DNA of 64,000 nucleotides from Macrotis lagotis (lineage: Eukaryota; Chordata; Mammalia; Peramelemorphia; Peramelidae): assembly GCF_037893015.1 (NCBI RefSeq), contig NC_133664.1, positions 122,993,887 to 123,057,886 on the forward strand, given 5' to 3'. A program made the translations under genes and the position numbers. Within the stretch, counting starts at the first letter, position 1; each line of letters opens with the position of its first letter. The notes beneath the pieces were generated by a model. The model saw only the letters and a list, made by a program, of their open reading frames with translations, did no database searches and had not been told where the DNA came from. Shown here piece by piece: positions 12,380 through 24,349 of this stretch.

Positions 12380-12615
12380 GACTATGCCCTTGAGCCTGGA
12401 GTCAAGAAAATCTGGATTCATAATTGACTTCAGAAACTTGTGACTCTGAGCAAGTCACTTAGCCTCTCTTTGCCTCAATTTCCTCAACTGTTAAATGGGG
12501 ATAATAAGAGTATTTACCTCACTGGGCTGTTGGAAAGATCAAATCAGATAATATTTGTAAATCACTTTACACAGCATTTGGCACATGGTAAGGCATTTTA
12601 TAAATGCTCATTCCT
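12380..12615 (+). mobile_element. MIR SINE
   Basis: Sense MIR: GAGCAAGTCACTTAGCCTCT, TCCTCAACTGTTAAATGGGG and ATTTGGCACATGGTAAGGC, with an ATAAATGCT end. Confidence 0.8.
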
Positions 12616-12619
12616 TTCT

Positions 12620-13750
12620 TCTTATATTTTTGACCCAATGGTCTAACCTATCAATATGTTTTTGGATCCTGTCTGTAACCCATATTCATCAGAATATACT
12701 CTATGCCTGAAAAGATAAGAAAGACAATAATGCATATGAGGAACAACAAAAACAACGGTTCAAGTTCATGCTTCCCACATGAAGACTTAAGACATTTTGT
12801 ACTCCTGTCTCCATTTTAGCCATGGAGAGAAAAGAATTGATCATTTAGAGCCTTTTGCATGTACAGCTTGTTCTGGCCCAAAAACTAATCAAAAGATTTT
12901 TCTTTGCAAAACAGAGATGGAGGAGTGATGTAATACTTGCTGAAGGGAGGAACTGAGCCCCTCCATTCCATGTCATCTCAGATTTCTAGAAGCTGTTTCA
13001 CCAAGCATCCCTGTGGGTCCTATGTGCCTGCTCCTGGTAGTGAGCTCTCATTGCTCAATGCCTTATGACATTAGGGCAAAACTATATTCAGTACTATAAG
13101 AGATTAGTTTAAAAGCATTCTATACAATTTTTTAACATCAAACCCTATTGTTACTTGTGTTCCTAATTGGAGTGAAATAGAATGACAACATATACATCTA
13201 TAAAGTTATTTAGTACAAATCAACTCTGTAAAACACCATTCTTCATGGATTTCAGAAAATTTTTATGCAATAAAAAGAATATTCAAAATGTCACAAAAAT
13301 TTCCTAAAAGAGCTAAATGAGAAGCATTTAAAAATTAAAATTCCAGGGTTAAATTACTCTTCTGAAATTTAGGATCAAATTAAGAAAAACGCAAAAGCAT
13401 AATCTTACTTAATCTAAGCAAAGTATGAATAACTAAAATATGAATTATTTTTCAGTGTAGCAACAGCATTATGAAACAAAGTAATAGCACATTAATCAAG
13501 GGCTATTAAACATAGTGAGACTATGAAGATGGCCTGGATTATTAAAAATAGTCCTCTGATAACTCTCAAATATATATGTACATATATTTGTATATGTATT
13601 TATCATTAGAATGGAAACTAATTCTCTTATAATAAAATTTATTTAGACTTTTCTTTGTTTTTTTCAGCCAATGTTATCTAATCTTAAGGGATGTACATTA
13701 GATGAAAAGAGAATAACACTTTCTTCTATATATCCAATTTACTTTAAAAT
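12620..13750. other. Intergenic, nothing recognised
   Basis: AT-rich, with poly-A and poly-T tracts and a short ATATATGTACATATAT tract at 13569-13595. No gene or repeat identified. Confidence 0.5.
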
Positions 13751-13762
13751 ACCAAATTCTTG

Positions 13763-13872
13763 GGGCCAGCTCTGGAATTAGGAGGACCTGAGTTCAAATT
13801 TGACCTCAGACACTTAATTATCTAGCTGTGTGACCTTAGGTAAGTTACTTAAGGCCTTTGCCTTGCAAAAAG
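13763..13872 (+). mobile_element. WSINE1-like SINE, internally shortened
   Basis: Only about 110 bp; the head segment with GTGGATAGAGCAC is missing. Perfect AAATTCTTG duplications at 13754-13762 and 13873-13881 show that it inserted in this short form, or lost the head later without touching the flanks. Confidence 0.88.
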
Positions 13873-14069
13873 AAATTCTTGCTTAATTTCTCTCTGAAAT
13901 TTTAGTTTATATACAGGTCGAGTTGCCCTAGGTAGGAAGGAGGCACCTAGAATTGTCTGTCAGTTTCCTGAGACTCTTCAGTTAATTAAATTCCAGTATG
14001 CTAAGTGGAAAAGTGAATTTAAAAAGTTTAGAAGTTTTAAGAACTTTAACTTTTGTGGGGGGAGGGGCA

Positions 14070-14275
14070 AGACCTGTGAGGTCACTGGTTTTATGAACTC
14101 CATTGAGGAAACTCCTTCTCCATTGAAGATTAGCATTATTACTGCTATTTATTTATCTTAGAGAGTTGCCTGGGGTACTCAGTGAGAGTAAGGGGTCGAC
14201 CTAGAATCCAGGTCTTGACTCTGAGATTCTATCCACTTCTGTGACACCATACTAATGCAGGAGGTGGGAAAAGAT
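14070..14275 (-). mobile_element. CORE-type SINE, antisense copy
   Basis: Its complement reads GTGTCACAGAAGTGGATAGA, CAAGACCTGGATTCTAGGTC, GAGTACCCCAGGCAACTCTC, GAGTTTCCTCAATGGAGTTC. The copy at 16190-16390 matches it in the opposite orientation, by eye at about 85 percent. Confidence 0.7.
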
Positions 14276-14279
14276 TAGG

Positions 14280-15060
14280 GGTAGGATAGGAGTAGATAAC
14301 TATGTGGGGTGGGGAAGGAATCGTAGATTTCAGTAGTTTAAAAGAACTATGATTTTTGTTGCTATGAATATTTCCTCTACCTACATAGTCATATCTCATC
14401 TTCATGGCTAAGTAGATAGTCCTTATGAGATGATGTGGTCCTCTTAAAAATTCATCACCTTAACTTTTTGACAATAAGTCTTTTCTGACTTTAGCTAGAC
14501 TGATTCTCAGAGAATATGCTTGTCATGAATCCTTTGCATCTAGATAGGTTTATTGGACCCTGTCCTTCCCAGGTGTTTCTTTCAAGAACCTGAATCATTT
14601 CCTTCCTGGGTGAGACACCAAGGGGAGATTTAATAGTAGATGTTCAGAGACATGGGAAAAAAAAGAATCCTATGTTCAGATCATCTGTGTATATGGAGCT
14701 ATACCAGGATGGTCTTTTTCTTCCTTTCTTTTTTGTCTGTGACTATTTTACAATAATTGTTATAGATATCCCTAGGTGTTTGCTATTATTCACATGTCTT
14801 TTATGTCTATATGATCCTTGGTGTTTTATGTTAAATCTGATAAACTTTTTATTTTAAAATGTTAAATGAAGAATATAATTGAAAAATGCTGGTAGTTGAC
14901 TTTTCATTTTGGAATTGATGAAGACCATGACTTTCCTCTCTAACTTTTATTTTGGCAAGTTGTTTCATTATTTCTTCATGGTTTTTTCATACAAAATGGA
15001 AGAAGAGCATAACAATCTATAGATTGTTAAAATAGAAGTTAAACCTTAAGAACATTAGAT
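14280..15060. other. Intergenic, nothing recognised
   Basis: AT-rich with no identified repeat. The open frame at 14672-14857 is a hydrophobic chance frame. Confidence 0.45.
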
Positions 15061-15064
15061 GAAA

Positions 15065-15215
15065 AGAGAATAGTCCAACATTGATTGTTTTCCCTTTTTT
15101 CATTTTAGCCAATCTGATAGGTGTGAGGTGTTTTAATTTTCATTTCTCTAATCAGTATGATTTGGAGCATTTTTCATATGATTATATATAGCTTTAATTT
15201 CTTCTCTCTAACTTC
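15065..15215 (-). mobile_element. L1 3' UTR fragment
   Basis: CAACATTGATTGTTTTCCC, GCCAATCTGATAGGTGTGAG and GATTTGGAGCATTTTTCATA repeat, in order, the L1 segment at 18280-18410. Confidence 0.75.
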
Positions 15216-16185
15216 CCCCCTCTAGCACATTTTCTCTTCTAATTTATATTTTACCTTCAAAATTTCCATATCTTGGACTTGGTCAGGTCCCACCAATTTT
15301 GTTGATGTCTCAAGTCCATTTTCCCAGGACAAACCCCCTGTAGGGGTCTGTCAGTTTTCTGCTAGAGTGAAATTGGTTTGATTTTGTTTTTTTTTTGTGC
15401 CAATCACCTCTTTTCCAGTCAACTACTATAAATATATAATATTTTAAATATTGCTGTGATTCATAAAATAAAATGGAATGATTTCATTTCTATTGCTTTG
15501 GAAGCACACATCATCTAACAGAGTACTATTCTAATGGTTATATATTGGGGACCTCAAAATGAAGTATCATAACATAGACATATTGAGCTTCCTAATTCTG
15601 TCTTCCCCGATTTGTTCATGAGGATACAGATGACTGCCAGAGAAACAAATCATTGTAAGTAGAATGAACCTCTAAGACTATGCATTGTCTAGGCTATGCT
15701 TGTTTCTTCATCACTAGAGGTGCTAGAAATTATGGGAGAATGTAATCTATATGCTTGGTGGCAGGAGTATATACCTGGAATATACCTATTTTACTTGATT
15801 TAATACTTCTTCTTTGAATTAATATGCCCTATTAGTTGATAAAATGGAATATCATATGATTGCTTGTAAGCTGTGGTTTTAAATATATTACCCAAAGAAT
15901 GTCATGAATTTGACTAAAATGTTCAGGACCCACATTAAAAGGGAGATCAAAATATATGAGCAATATGGTCTTTTCATTGTTACGTCTCAGAGTACCTAAT
16001 AGATTGATACTCACTACTGACCTAGTAGTTGTAGCTTTTATCTTCTAGATGAGTACTACTAACTTACTACTAACTTACAAACCAGCAAAATCACTAGAAA
16101 TAGAAACTTTAGAATCTTTAGGGCTAGGCCACTCATGAAACTGGTATACTTCCTCTTTCAGATATAATTTTGTAAGCAAAGATTT
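15216..16185. other. Intergenic, nothing recognised
   Basis: No gene or clear repeat. The open frame at 15832-16014 (minus) has no motif. Confidence 0.45.
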
Positions 16186-16189
16186 GTGA

Positions 16190-16390
16190 TCTTTTCCCTC
16201 CTCTTGCATTAGTATGGTGTCACAGAAGTGGATATAATCTCAGAGTTAAGAAGACCTGGATTCTAGGTCTACCTCTGATGCACACTGAGTACCCCAGGTG
16301 ACTCTCTAAGATAATAAATGACAGTGATAATGCTAATCTTCAGTGGAAAGGGAATTTCCTTATTGGAGTTCATGAAAACAATGACAAGCA
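16190..16390 (+). mobile_element. CORE-type SINE, sense copy
   Basis: GTGTCACAGAAGTGGATATA, AGACCTGGATTCTAGGTCTA, GAGTACCCCAGGTGACTCTC; mirror copy of 14070-14275. An ATA/ATG microsatellite follows at 16405-16440. Confidence 0.7.
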
Positions 16391-16499
16391 GTAGGGATTG
16401 AAGAATCAATAATAATAATGATAATAATAATAAATCATAATTCATGTAAAGAATCTCCTTCAGTTTCTTAAGAACTGATTTATCTAAGTGAAGAAAAGA

Positions 16500-16770
16500 T
16501 CAGCTAGGAAGCAAAACAGATAAGAGTGCTGGGACTGAAGTCAAAAAGACCCATCTTCGTGAGCTCAAATATGATCTCAGACAATTAGACACTTCCTAGC
16601 TGTGTAACCCTGGGCAAGTGTCATAACCCTTTTTGTTTCAGTTTTCTCATCTGTAAAATAAGCTGGGGAAGGAAATGGCAAACCATTTCTAGTATCTCTG
16701 TCAAAAAAGTCCCAAATGAGGTCACCAAGAGTCAAGTACTACTGAAAATGAAATTAAAAAAAAAGTGAGA
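16500..16770 (+). mobile_element. RTE/BovB-tailed SINE (MAR type)
   Basis: The tRNA-like head gives AGCTGTGTAACCCTGGGCAA and TCTCATCTGTAAAATAAGCT. The body joins a BovB-like tail, GGAAGGAAATGGCAAACCA, then GTCAAAAAAGTCCCAAATGA and GGTCACCAAGAGTCA. Sharing a LINE 3' end is how such SINEs are copied by RTE elements. Confidence 0.8.
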
Positions 16771-16889
16771 AAAAAAGAAAAAAACCCCGAGTACTTTGAG
16801 TTAATCAAGTATTTTGGATTAAGCAAATAAAAACTGCTACAAAACCTCTCTTCTATTTTACCTGTTTTATACACATTTATTCTTTTTTT

Positions 16890-17430
16890 TCAATAACCTT
16901 TATTACATATAGATTGGTTTGTCTGCTAAAAATCTTCAGTGGCACCTCATTGTCTTCCATACCCTTTGTTTGGTTTTACAGGGCATTTACAATCTGGTAT
17001 CACTAATTTTCCTGTCTTTATAAAAATAAGACTCCTATTCCTCTCCAACCCAAATGAACAAAATCTGCCCAATGAACACCCATTCTGTCTATCTATGGTC
17101 TTACCATTCCCAGTTCCTGAAATATCTTCTCTCCTTCATCTGTTGAGTTCTTAATCATCCTTTAAAACCCACTTAAAATGCCAGATCTTCCATAGTACTG
17201 TTTCTATAGTCTTATTCAGTAAGTACTTACCCCTCCCCCTTCTAATTCTCCACATAAAATATCGTTTTGCACCTCTCTAAAGAGTTTATCATGTAACATT
17301 GTTATAGTTACCTATATTTGTGTCTTTCTTCTTTACTAGACTGTAAGTTCCATGAGGGCAGAGGACTATATATTACCTAAATTTCACACCTCCTTAGTCC
17401 CTGGTCTGATGCTCTGAACAGAATATGCTC
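16890..17430 (+). mobile_element. L2 LINE, 3' end
   Basis: AAATCTTCAGTGGCACCTCA, GGGCATTTACAATCTGG, then TAGACTGTAAGTTCCATGAG followed by GGCAGAGGACTATAT, the classic L2 end. The open frame at 16939-17154 is part of it. Confidence 0.8.
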
Positions 17431-17434
17431 TTTC

Positions 17435-19075
17435 ACCCCAATTGATATTTTATTTTTCCAATTACATATTATGAAAGTTTTTCAACATTCATCCACAAGT
17501 ACATGCATACTTATAAGTTATATAATTTTCTTCCATCCTGCCTTCCGCCCCTCCTCCCCTCAGTGGCAAATAGTCTGGTGATCATTAGAACATTTTTGTT
17601 TAACATATTTACAGATTAGTCATTTTTTTTGTATGATGAATTAGAACTAAGACAAAAGAAAGAAAACCATGTGATATGAAGAAAAAACATAAGAGAAATT
17701 TTTAAAAAAGGAATTAAGTATGTATGCAGATTTGGTAAGTTTTGTTTTATTTTTCTTCCTTTGGATGTGTATAGCATTGTCCATAATAGATTTCCCAGGA
17801 TTATCTTAGCTCTCTGAATTTCTGAGAGGAGCTGCATCCATCAAGGTTGATCAACTCACAATATTGTTGTTAATGTGTACAAATGTTCTCTTGGTTCTGC
17901 TCCCTTTGCTCAGCATCAGTTCCTGTAATTCGTTCCATGCTTCTCTGTCTAATCACTCAGGATTTCTAAAAGAACAATAGTACTCCATTAACATTCAAAT
18001 AACTTGTTTGGTCATTCTGCAATTGATGGGCATCCCCTTAATTTCTAATTTTTTGCCACTATAAAAATAGCTGCTATGAATATTTTGGAACATGTGGGAC
18101 TTTTCCCACTTTTTATGATTCCTTCTGCATAAAAAGCCTAATATTGACATTGCTAGGTCAAAAGAAATGATCAGTTTGTTGATTTTTGGGCATAATTCCA
18201 AATTGCTCTCCAGAATGGTTGGATTAGTTCACAACTCCACCAACAATGCATCAATGTCTCAATCCTCCCCCAGACAGTCCAACATTGATTGTTTGACCTT
18301 TTTGTCATTTTAGCCAATCTAATAGGTGTGAGGTGTTTTAATTTTCATTTCTCTAATCAGTAATGATTTGGAGCATTTTTTAATATGATTATATATAGCT
18401 TTAATTTTCATTTGAAAACTGCCTGTTCATATCCTTTATCAACTGGAGAATGAATTGTAACCATATAAATTTGATTCAATTCTCTCTATATTTTAGAAAT
18501 GAGACCTTTATCAGAATCCCTAGCTATGAAAATTGTTTCCCATCTTTCTGTTTTCCTTCTCATCATGACAGCATTGGTTTTATTAGTGCAAAACCTTTTT
18601 AATTTATTATAGTCAAATCATCTATTTTGTAATTTATAATGTATTCTATTTCTTGTTTGATCATAATTTTTTCCCCTTTCCATAGATCTGACAGATTATT
18701 TCTTCATCTGTTAATTGGTCTATGGTATTGCCCTGTCTAAATTGCCCTGTTTGAATCCTGTGCCCATTTTGACCTTATTTTGGTATAGAGTGTGAGATGT
18801 GGGTCTTTGTCTAGTTTTTGCCATTCTATTTTCCAATTTTTCCAATTTGTCAAATAATAGATTACTGTAGTCATTTACTGCTTTTTCTTTTGAACCTGTA
18901 CCTAATCTACTGGCGTGTTACTCTATTTCTTAACTAGTACTGAACAGTTTTGTTGACTGCCACTTTATAATTTTAGATCTGGTAGAACAAGGCCAACTTC
19001 CTTTACATTTTTTTCATCAGTTCCCTTGATATTCTTGACCTTCAGAGTATACTTTCAAAAAATATTTCTTGAGGA
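17435..19075 (-). mobile_element. L1 LINE, 3' part
   Basis: Antisense L1: a 3' end at ATTGATATTTTATTTTTCCA, the 3' UTR, and the end of ORF2 (complement of about 18880-19040: diverged WYWL..QW region). It is co-linear with 32235-34620. Its upstream end runs into a TAA microsatellite. Confidence 0.82.
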
Positions 19076-19118
19076 AATAATAATAATAATAGTAATAGTA
19101 ATAGTAATAATAGTAATA

Positions 19119-19155
<37 letters not shown>
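19072..19155 (+). repeat. TAA/TAG trinucleotide microsatellite
   Basis: About 27 units, mostly AAT with interspersed AGT, ending in a pure (AAT)n run. It gives the low-complexity Ile/Val frame seen here and is not a gene. Confidence 0.95.
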
Positions 19156-19157
<2 letters not shown>

Positions 19158-20015
19158 TTTGTCCTTCAATTTCAAAGAAGACCACAACATCAGGGAAGTG
19201 ATGTCATGACAAGTACATGAATTGGATTTAATTGTGGGGGTGCTGTGCTAAGTCACCAGCCTCACTTTCTCCTCTAGAGCCATCTGGGTCCAGTAGCCAG
19301 ATATGAATCAGGACAACTGGAGATGACTCTGGATGAAAGGCAATCAGGGCAAGTGACTTGCCCAAGGTCACACAGCTAGTAAGAATCAAGTGTCTCTATT
19401 GTTCTATTAGCAACCAGGAGGGATGGGATTTCAGGGAAACCTGGAGGGATTTGCATGAACTGATGCTGAGTGAGATGAGCAGAACCAGAAAAACACTGTA
19501 CACCCTAACAGTAGTAACATGAGAGGGATGTTCAACCTTGAAGAACTTGCTCATTCCATCAGTGCAACAATCGGGAACAATTTTGGGCAGTCTGCAAAGG
19601 AGAGTAGCATCTGTATCCAGATAAGAAGTTGTGGACTTTGAACAAAGTGCAGGGACTATTCCCTTTAATTTAGGAAAAAAAACCAGATAGCTTATTGTCT
19701 GATCTTGATACCTCTTAGACTTCTCTTCTCTTTAAGGATATGATTTCTCTATCATCACACCCAATTTGGATCAAGGTACAACATGGAAACAAAGTAAAGA
19801 CTGACAGAGTGCTTTCTGTGGGGGGGGGGAGGGGGGAGGGAAGCAAGATTGGGGGAAAAATGTAAAACTCAAACAATATCTTTAATAAAAATAAATTTAA
19901 ATTAAAAAAAAAAGACTAAAAAAAAAAGAGAATCAAGTGTCTGAGGCTGGATTGAAACTCCTGTCCTCCTGTCTCCAAGGCCAGTGGTCTATTCACTGCA
20001 CCAACTAGCTGCTCT
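19156..20015 (-). mobile_element. Composite SINE split by L1
   Basis: Left part 19156-19395 and right part 19943-20015 join into one composite SINE (GTCCTTCAATTTCAAAGAAG tail, GCCATCTGGGTCCAGTAGCC module, GACTTGCCCAAGGTCACACA head). The interruption is the L1 at 19396-19928. Confidence 0.88.
19396..19928 (+). mobile_element. L1 3' end, 5'-truncated, with target duplication
   Basis: A sense L1 tail of about 530 bp. It carries GAACTGATGCTGAGTGAGAT, a guanine-run tract at 19820-19855 (runs of 10, 6, 3 and 5) and an A-rich end. AGAATCAAGTGTCT is repeated exactly at 19382-19395 and 19929-19942. Guanine-rich 3' UTR tracts are typical of mammalian L1. It is younger than the composite SINE it splits. 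Confidence 0.9.
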
Positions 20016-21560
20016 GAACAAATAAATGAATATCCCCAATGAAGAGGATTTTTATGATTTTATAGCTCTTCTTTTTCCAACTTAATCCTGCTCTGCACAT
20101 TCTCTGAAAGTGTTAAATATGTTATTCTCTCTGCAGATTGACTAAAATAATTTTATTTTATGAGGCCTGGATCTATAATATTATGCCTTTTAATAGACAA
20201 TTTATAATGTAATTATTTTTCTATTATCCTAATGTACCTAAGTAGTGATTGTAGAAGATTGAATTTGTTAAATTGTACTCCAATAAATTAAGGGTTGAAA
20301 ATAAACCTAAATGGAACCTAATTCTCCCAACCAAATTTGAGAGCAGATTTTTGTGAATTTGGTTCATGTAGCCCTGTTTGGAGACACCACTCAAGCCAGG
20401 AGGAGGTCCCCTTGTGCACACTTGGTATTCTCTGGTTCATACTAAGAGATTGCTAATACCAATTTAGGAAGTTTGATTTAGCTAGCCAGAGAAGCCTTGG
20501 GTACAACTGAGCAATTTTTCTCTAGCTAATAATCAATTAGAAAGGTTTGAATATTTAGAAATTTTATATACCAAACTACATTAAAACCTGTAGCTGAACT
20601 AATCCATAATTATAAATGTGTAAGCATTATTAATGTTGATCTTTTAAACAGCATCATTGGAAGAAGTCCCCAACTGACTAGTACCCATTTGGGACTTGTT
20701 AAAATAGGAACAGACAGGTCTTTTTGGACTTCTTTCATAGTCCTAACTCTACTCTGAAATTCTAATTAAACTGCACATTCAGGGTCTCATTAACTCAAAT
20801 CACTGAGGTATATCAAGAGAGTGTTCTGTATCCCTCAAAGATTATCTCAAATGTTGATGCATATTGTACTACCCAACTGAAATTTGTGAAAAGTTAGACG
20901 TTTGTTATATAGATTAGAATGTTGCATTTAATTTTAACCAAAAACTGTTAATGTTATACATATACTTTTAAATTGTTTTCTTAATGGTCTGATATTATGA
21001 AAATAAATTTTTATTAGTATAATTCAATCATAATAAAACCACTCTTATATTTTATATATGCATTGATTTTACAAGTGAAAACAGAAATGTTTATGGAGAA
21101 ATATGTATTTTTAAATCAAAATGTGTCAATTGAACACTTGTAAATCACTAATCAGTATTCTTCTGCTAAGTGCTTAATAGAAGAAAAAATGATTTCCATT
21201 TTTAAAAGTTTATTTAAAAAAATACCAGAAGGATAAACTAGAGAGAGAGAATACATGAGAATCAATATAAAACTCATTTCTAAAATGTACATAATTTATT
21301 AGTTAATGTGTAGCTGAATGGTAGATTCTAAGTGCCTTGTTAATAGGGATGACAAACATGTGTTTTGTTTCAATGCAGTGGTCATAGGTCAGATTGTTGA
21401 AGGCTTGTTTTTAATGACTAGGTTTAACTAAGGAATGGTTGAAGGTAGACCAAATTCCAAGACCACATCATTTGGTGCAAACAACCCACCCCAAAACCAG
21501 CTCCAATTACATAGCAATTAAAACAACTATCTTTAAAACCATGACAAAAACAATTCAGGG
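20016..21560. other. Intergenic, nothing recognised
   Basis: AT-rich, apparently single-copy DNA. The open frames at 20224-20421 (minus) and 21439-21630 show no domain or splice context. Confidence 0.5.
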
Positions 21561-21564
21561 TCAG

Positions 21565-21900
21565 AAAGGTCTGGTGTTTGGTGTAGTAGAAAGAATACTA
21601 AATTGTAATTTTTTTTACTATTGTTTTTAAATTTTTTTTATTTATGGCAATGAAGTTAAGTGACTTGCCTAAGGTCACACAGCCAGATAACCTTTAAGTA
21701 TCTGAGTTCAAATTTGAACTCAGGTCCTCCTGTCTCCAGGGCTAGTACTCTATCCACTGTGCCACCTAGCTGACCTGGAATCCTAGATTTTAATCAGAAA
21801 CATGAATTCTGTCTTTTGCTACGTGACCTTGAGCAAACCACTAATTCTCTCTGGGTCTCAGGTTCTTCAGCTGTAAAATGAGAGCATTGGACTAGATCAT
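21565..21900 (+). mobile_element. MIR-like SINE split by a SINE
   Basis: GGTGTAGTAGAAAGAATACT at the left and TGACCTTGAGCAAACCACTA, then TTCAGCTGTAAAATGAGAGC at the right belong to one sense MIR-like copy, separated by the insertion at 21612-21775. Confidence 0.65.
21612..21775 (-). mobile_element. WSINE1-like SINE
   Basis: Antisense: ATGGCAATGAAGTTAAGTGA through CACTGTGCCACCTAGCTGAC. Somewhat more diverged than the youngest copies. Confidence 0.85.
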
Positions 21901-21901
21901 G

Positions 21902-22080
21902 AATTCTTAACTTAGGGTATGAACTAGTTTTTAAAATTATTTTGGTAACTATTTCAATATATATGATTTTTTTGCAAATTCTTATGCATTTAAAAACATG
22001 ATTCTGAGAAGGAGCCTGTGGTCTTCATCGTATTGTTAAAGAAGTCTCTTGCACAAAAAAGGCTAAGAACTTCTAGACTA
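21902..22080 (-). mobile_element. Non-autonomous hAT-like element
   Basis: Ends in ATTCTTAACTTAGGG and AGGCTAAGAACTTCT, short inverted ends of one dispersed family. The middle (AAACATGATTCTGAGAAGG) matches the copies at 48275, 55437, 55858 and 59745. Confidence 0.55.
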
Positions 22081-22210
22081 AATGATCTCTAAGTCCTTTC
22101 TGACTCTTAAAAGCCAATGTTCCTTTCATTGTTGCAGGTCTCTAAGAACAGAAAAGGGAAAAGGCTCATATTTTAATTTGTTGCTGGGATCCTGTAAGTT
22201 ATTTATATAC

Positions 22211-22231
22211 ATGTGTGTGCGTGCACACACA

Positions 22232-22312
<81 letters not shown>
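22211..22312. repeat. CA microsatellite, about 100 bp
   Basis: A nearly pure (CA)n of over 40 units after a short GTGTGTGCGTG inverted lead-in. The open frames across it are repeat artefacts. Confidence 0.97.
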
Positions 22313-22314
<2 letters not shown>

Positions 22315-22319
22315 TATGC

Positions 22320-23585
22320 AGGTACTCTCCTGGGAGTATAGTCACATTCCCTGTTAATCTGCTATAGTTTGATGCTGGGTCACTCTCGGCAGAGTCTAAG
22401 TGTCAGAGCTGGCAGTTGAATGTAAGAGCCTAACATGAGGGCAGTGATAGGTTCTCCTGGATAATTTAATTAAATCCAGTAGAGAATATTGGAATATAGG
22501 TGGAGGAGGATCCCAATCGGGAAATATATATGGAAGGAAAAGTTGAGCAAATCAATGAATTTTTTCAGCAGATTATGATTTTTGCTTTCCTTTCTGTACC
22601 CCCCTATTCCATCAAATTCTTTCCTTCTTTCCCTTTCTGTCAGATATACTACACAGTGAAAAAAACAGTGTGAAAATTTCTTGTGTGAATTCTCAATTAA
22701 TTCCCAGATGTCATGGTCTTCCTGTTTCTTCAAGTGAAATCCTAAGGGATAGCTTAGCTAAACTATTAATCTAGATTTATGTTTTTAAAATGTTTGTATA
22801 ATTTAGTTGTTTCTATATCTAAGAATCCAGGGCTTCATTGTGCTTGATTAACTTTTGAGGAAAGAATAAAAAATTAAGGTTCCACTTCTTTCTCTTCTTG
22901 TCCCATAATGAATTTTCATTTAAACCAAGTGATAAAATTCCTATCAAAAACTCTCATAAGAACCTTCTAAGTATTAGATAAGATGATCAAAATAATGAGA
23001 AGAGCTAAACATGGATGGAAAATTTCAGTGTTGCATAAAAATTATTTTTTCTTATTTTTTAAAGAATACAAACTCTTTTCCCTTCTTGACAAAGTTGGTT
23101 CTGGTAGAACCAGCCCTTTTGGAGCTGCCCCTTAATGGAAATGCCATTTTTAACATTGTTGCCATTTTAATATCTTTTCTAGCCCTAAAACAAATAGAAG
23201 TATATCACATGCTGACTCATTTTTAAAATCAAACTGTATTCTTTTTAGTTTTAGAAATGACACTAGATTGAACTTTTTGATTTTTTCCCATGGTATCAGG
23301 AATGGGAATACCATATTAGACTTTTCTGTCTCTGAAAGCAGTGCTATTAACTCTAGCATCCAGGTGTCAATGCATGATTTAATATTGCCTAGCAACTCAG
23401 GACTCACTAGGAACACTGAAACCATGGATCCTGTGGGGTTTTCTCCTAACTAGAAGCTCCTGTGACTGAGTGGAAAAAGTAATTCCCTGTTGTTCCTTTT
23501 CAAAATTCTAATTATATTAACTCCTTCCTTACACCATAATTTATGCATGTAAGAATACAAAAATTGCTTTGGTAGGTTATTTGAA
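22320..23585. other. Intergenic, nothing recognised
   Basis: No gene or named repeat seen. Several short open frames (22470-22733 minus, 23011-23226 plus, 23150-23425 minus) lack motifs. Confidence 0.5.
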
Positions 23586-23587
23586 TG

Positions 23588-23775
23588 GCTTTCAGCAGTG
23601 GTATCAAACACAAATAGAAGTAGGGCCAACAATTGTATAAATGTATCTCTACAAGCCACATATTGACTTAGAAAAAAGGCATATTACCTATATTTTATTT
23701 TTTATTTATTTCATAAAATATTTTCCAATTACACTTTAATCTGATTTGGATCACATTAGGGAATACTTCAGGCAG
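23588..23775 (+). mobile_element. Non-autonomous hAT-like element
   Basis: CAGCAGTGGTATCAAACACA, then GCCACATATTGACTTAG, AATATTTTCCAATTACA and CTGATTTGGATCACATTAGG follow a DNA-transposon family that I recall as common in marsupials. The ends are eroded. Confidence 0.5.
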
Positions 23776-24349
23776 CATTTTTTTTTCACATTTGGCTTAC
23801 AGCATTTGATCTTTGGCTTGAAAAGAAATGACTACAGCAAATCTCCTAGTCTTATGTTTAACATTTTCCTATTTTCAAATTTTTAAGATTCCCTGGATAA
23901 AAGATATACAATTGCCTTTTGTTGATAAAATTAGGAACTTAAGCTATGATAGAAAGCAACCTGTTGAAATTAGAGGTTTGGTCAATCATTTGATGAATAT
24001 GAGAAATCTCAATATAGTATCAAAAATTCAGATTTCAATTATCTTAATAAAAAAGTTTTAACATTTATTTTCAGATAAATCCTGTTATAATTTAATATGT
24101 TAATACCATTTTGGATACTACTTGGAATCCTCTATCAAAACTAAAATCTAAGAAGTAGTACATAGGAACATTGATTACTAGGATGATGATCTATTTAGAC
24201 CATGATTTTTCCACCCAATGGCAGGAAGGTGAGATGGAAGGCTTTGAAAGTTTAAGTGTCAATCTTAAATAAGTTTGGGTATGTGTCAGATTTTCAGAGT
24301 AGCTATTTATGACTTTGTAATACATTTGTCCAAATCTAATTTTGAAATT

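Noticed and set aside
14070-16390. Large hairpin or inverted-repeat DNA transposon
   Set aside because: The mirror arms are copies of a dispersed SINE, also seen at 3395, and no transposase or matching short duplication surrounds the pair.
19026-19220. Hydrophobic Ile/Val-rich open frame resembling a membrane segment
   Set aside because: Translation of the TAA trinucleotide repeat at the end of an L1 copy.
22082-22357. Open frame with a poly Thr-His stretch, and its Cys-Val mirror
   Set aside because: Translation of the CA microsatellite.
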